Below are positions 62,518 to 64,000 of a stretch of DNA of 64,000 nt, one piece after another. The stretch is from CBDFHF01 sp965247565. GTDB lineage: Bacteria > Pseudomonadota > Gammaproteobacteria > Methylococcales > Methylomonadaceae. Position 1 is the stretch's first letter; every line of letters starts with the position of its first letter. Both the position numbers and the translations under genes were made by a program. A model generated the notes under the pieces. It was not told the DNA's origin. It was given only the letters and a program-made list of their open reading frames with translations, and did not search any database. The stretch lies in the NCBI GenBank assembly GCA_965247565.1, contig CBDFHF010000003.1, positions 620,001-684,000 of the forward strand, in the 5' to 3' direction.

Positions 62518-63348
62518 CTAAACCTTGCTCACTAACATATCTAGCCAGGACATGGGAAGAATACGTTTAAGAAAAGCAAATAAATAAGTAGGAAAAGTAA
62601 CGTAATAACGTATTTTGGGACGCTTAGCCTCCAGCGCATGAATGACTTTGTTGGCAACGGCTTCAGGAGGTAGCGTAAACGGTGCAGCAGTACCTTCTTT
62701 TTGAAGTCGTGCCTCCATGGCTCTATAGGTACCTTTGTGAAAGCTGTGAGATGGGTCGATATTTTTTTTATAGAGCTCAAAAGCATTTCTCCTAAAATTA
62801 CTTAGGATAGGCCCTGGTTCTATTAAAGAAATATGGATATTCGTTCCTGTCAGCTCTAAGCGCAATGTATCTGCCAAACCTTCCAACGCGAATTTACTGG
62901 CGTTGTAAGCGCCGCGATAAGTCATTGCCACCAAACCCAACACGGAACTATTGTAAATAATACGGCCATGGCCTTGTTTGCGCATTATCGGAAGCAGTAG
63001 ATTAGTCAACTCATGAGTGCCGAATAAATTGGTTTCAAATTGAAATCGTAATACTTCGCGAGATAAATCTTCCACCGCACCGGGTTGACCAAATGCGCCA
63101 TTGTTAAACAGGGCATCAATTTTTCCATCAGTCAAATCAATTACTTGTTTAATTGCTTGCTGAATACTACTACTATCGGCTAAATCCAATTGTACCGCAG
63201 TAAATCCCTCTTCCTGGAGTCGGTTGACGTCAGCTGATTTTCTTGCACTGGCAATAACTCGATGACCACGACTTTTCAATATGACTGCAGTTGTGTAGCC
63301 AATACCGGTGGAACAGCCGGTTATTAAAATCGTTTTTGCTTCGCTCAT
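62518..63348 (-). CDS. Short-chain dehydrogenase/reductase
   Basis: 276 aa classical SDR. Nucleotide motif TGCSTGIGYTTA near residue 11; NNGAFGQPG; catalytic Ser near residue 140 (SSVLGLV) and YNASK (Tyr and Lys). C-terminal extension with a hydrophobic helix (YVTFPTYLFAFLKRILP) suggests membrane contact. Substrate unknown. Confidence 0.9.
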   Translation of the reverse strand: MSEAKTILITGCSTGIGYTTAVILKSRGHRVIASARKSADVNRLQEEGFTAVQLDLADSSSIQQAIKQVIDLTDGKIDALFNNGAFGQPGAVEDLSREVLRFQFETNLFGTHELTNLLLPIMRKQGHGRIIYNSSVLGLVAMTYRGAYNASKFALEGLADTLRLELTGTNIHISLIEPGPILSNFRRNAFELYKKNIDPSHSFHKGTYRAMEARLQKEGTAAPFTLPPEAVANKVIHALEAKRPKIRYYVTFPTYLFAFLKRILPMSWLDMLVSKV

Positions 63349-63358
63349 GATTAATTGA

Positions 63359-63943
63359 TCAGTGTAAATCCAGCTCAGAGAAATAGAATTTTTTTGCGCT
63401 ACTACAGTCCACCAAGAAAACTAAGGCATTCTTCGTGGTTTTTATATTAAGTTCAACCGCTTCAACACGAATACATTCCCCGGTCGCCAAGGCTTTTTGG
63501 GCGGCGGTTCGTCTAAATCGCTCAATTTCCGGTAATCTTGCCTGATAATCTTTTACTAGCTCCGGCAAACTATCAAATGTGTAAGGTGGTATAGCGAAAG
63601 CGGAATATTGTTGCGGGTTATTTTTAATCAATGTTTGATTTTTTTCGCTTTCAGCGGCTGCATTTTTCTGCAACTCGGTTTGAGTTAGTGCTTGTTGTTT
63701 TTTCTCAAGCTCCTGCAGGGCTTGTTTTTTTTCCTCTAACTCTTGCTCTAAAACCGCCTGTTTTTGTTTTTCATTTAAATTAACCGAAGCACCCGTTTTT
63801 AAATTCAATTCGAGATTTTCATGCTCCGTATTGCAGGGCGTGGCCTGATAATCTGTTTTGCCGTTAGCGTCGGTACATTTGAAAACGCCAGCAGAAATAG
63901 CAGTGGAAAAAAGGCTGACCAGGATAAATAACGTTAATTTCAT
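63359..63943 (-). CDS. Exported DUF4124 protein with coiled coil
   Basis: 194 aa. Signal peptide to about residue 18 (STAISA). The N-terminal DUF4124 domain reads GVFKCTDANGKTDYQATPC, with a Cys pair. A coiled coil follows (residues 57-105, many Glu, Gln, Lys), then a short C-terminal domain with two more Cys. DUF4124 proteins are common in gammaproteobacteria; role unknown. It lies 10 bp before the SDR gene. Confidence 0.78.
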   Translation of the reverse strand: MKLTLFILVSLFSTAISAGVFKCTDANGKTDYQATPCNTEHENLELNLKTGASVNLNEKQKQAVLEQELEEKKQALQELEKKQQALTQTELQKNAAAESEKNQTLIKNNPQQYSAFAIPPYTFDSLPELVKDYQARLPEIERFRRTAAQKALATGECIRVEAVELNIKTTKNALVFLVDCSSAKKFYFSELDLH

Positions 63944-64000
63944 TTCTCGCTCTCACAAAATAAAAAACAGACGGTTCGGTCAAAGTATAGGATATAAAGT

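Overview
The window reads as a chromosomal segment of a gammaproteobacterium, most likely a methanotroph or methylotroph of the Methylococcales type. The reasons are pqqABC (cofactor of PQQ methanol dehydrogenases), a second N-type ATPase operon, several periplasmic copper proteins, an MSHA-type pilin cluster, and the gammaproteobacterial gene orders hemA-prfA-prmC and lolB-ispE-tRNA(Gln)-prs-rplY-pth. No pmo, mmo or mxa/xox gene lies in the window, so this assignment is an inference.

Layout. 1-6.9 kb: complete N-ATPase operon atpDCQRBEFAG; its c subunit carries Na+-type ligands. 7-10.1 kb: orphan dhaK with a HAD phosphatase, a 100-bp palindromic element and a PerM-type transporter. 10.1-10.9 kb: an IS1-family copy. 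10.9-20.3 kb: housekeeping core (JAMM protease, prmC, prfA, hemA, divergent from a TPR lipoprotein, lolB, ispE, tRNA-Gln, prs, rplY, pth). 20.5-23.8 kb: a nest of dead insertion sequences, IS110 inside IS5 inside IS630. 24-28.5 kb: murI, trpC, trpD, pgi. 28.7-32.2 kb: an exported protein, a cupredoxin, YqaA, an unknown membrane protein and a Tat-exported superoxide reductase. 32.4-34.8 kb: glycosyltransferase and O-antigen ligase. 35-43 kb: MSHA pilin genes with a detached mshQ and an intervening DinJ-YafQ toxin-antitoxin. 43-46.7 kb: Uma2 nuclease-fold protein, pqqCBA, moeB. 46.7-48.8 kb: groESL under a CIRCE operator. 48.9-53.1 kb: lipoproteins, a TerB-like protein and Mrp. 53.2-57 kb: a Fur-box-linked cluster of porin, di-haem peroxidase, FMN-binding protein and membrane protein. 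57.1-57.9 kb: second dead IS1 copy. 58-64 kb: Met/His-rich multicopper oxidase, folA, an asparaginase, and small or exported proteins.

The most unusual signal is a family of 16-18 bp micro-insertions. They have constant arms, ACTTGTGCCC (or ATTTATGCCC) and GGGT, around a variable 2-4 nt centre. They break the reading frames of transposases from four unrelated IS families (IS1, IS5, IS110 three times, IS630 twice). Two have integrated at the same octamer, GGCATTGG. The resident IS110 sits exactly inside one copy with a CT core on each side, and its 5' non-coding end can fold with a loop containing TGTGCCCTTGG, the micro-insertion sequence itself. That is what a bridge-RNA guide loop would look like. 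The micro-insertions could be programmed IS110 targets, IS110 footprints, or a new kind of micro-mobile sequence; the window alone cannot decide.

Functionally the accessory genes centre on metals and redox: two copper proteins, superoxide reductase, a di-haem peroxidase beside a porin, an FMN-binding protein, PQQ synthesis and a sodium-type ATPase. The rest is conserved information-processing, cofactor and envelope genes.
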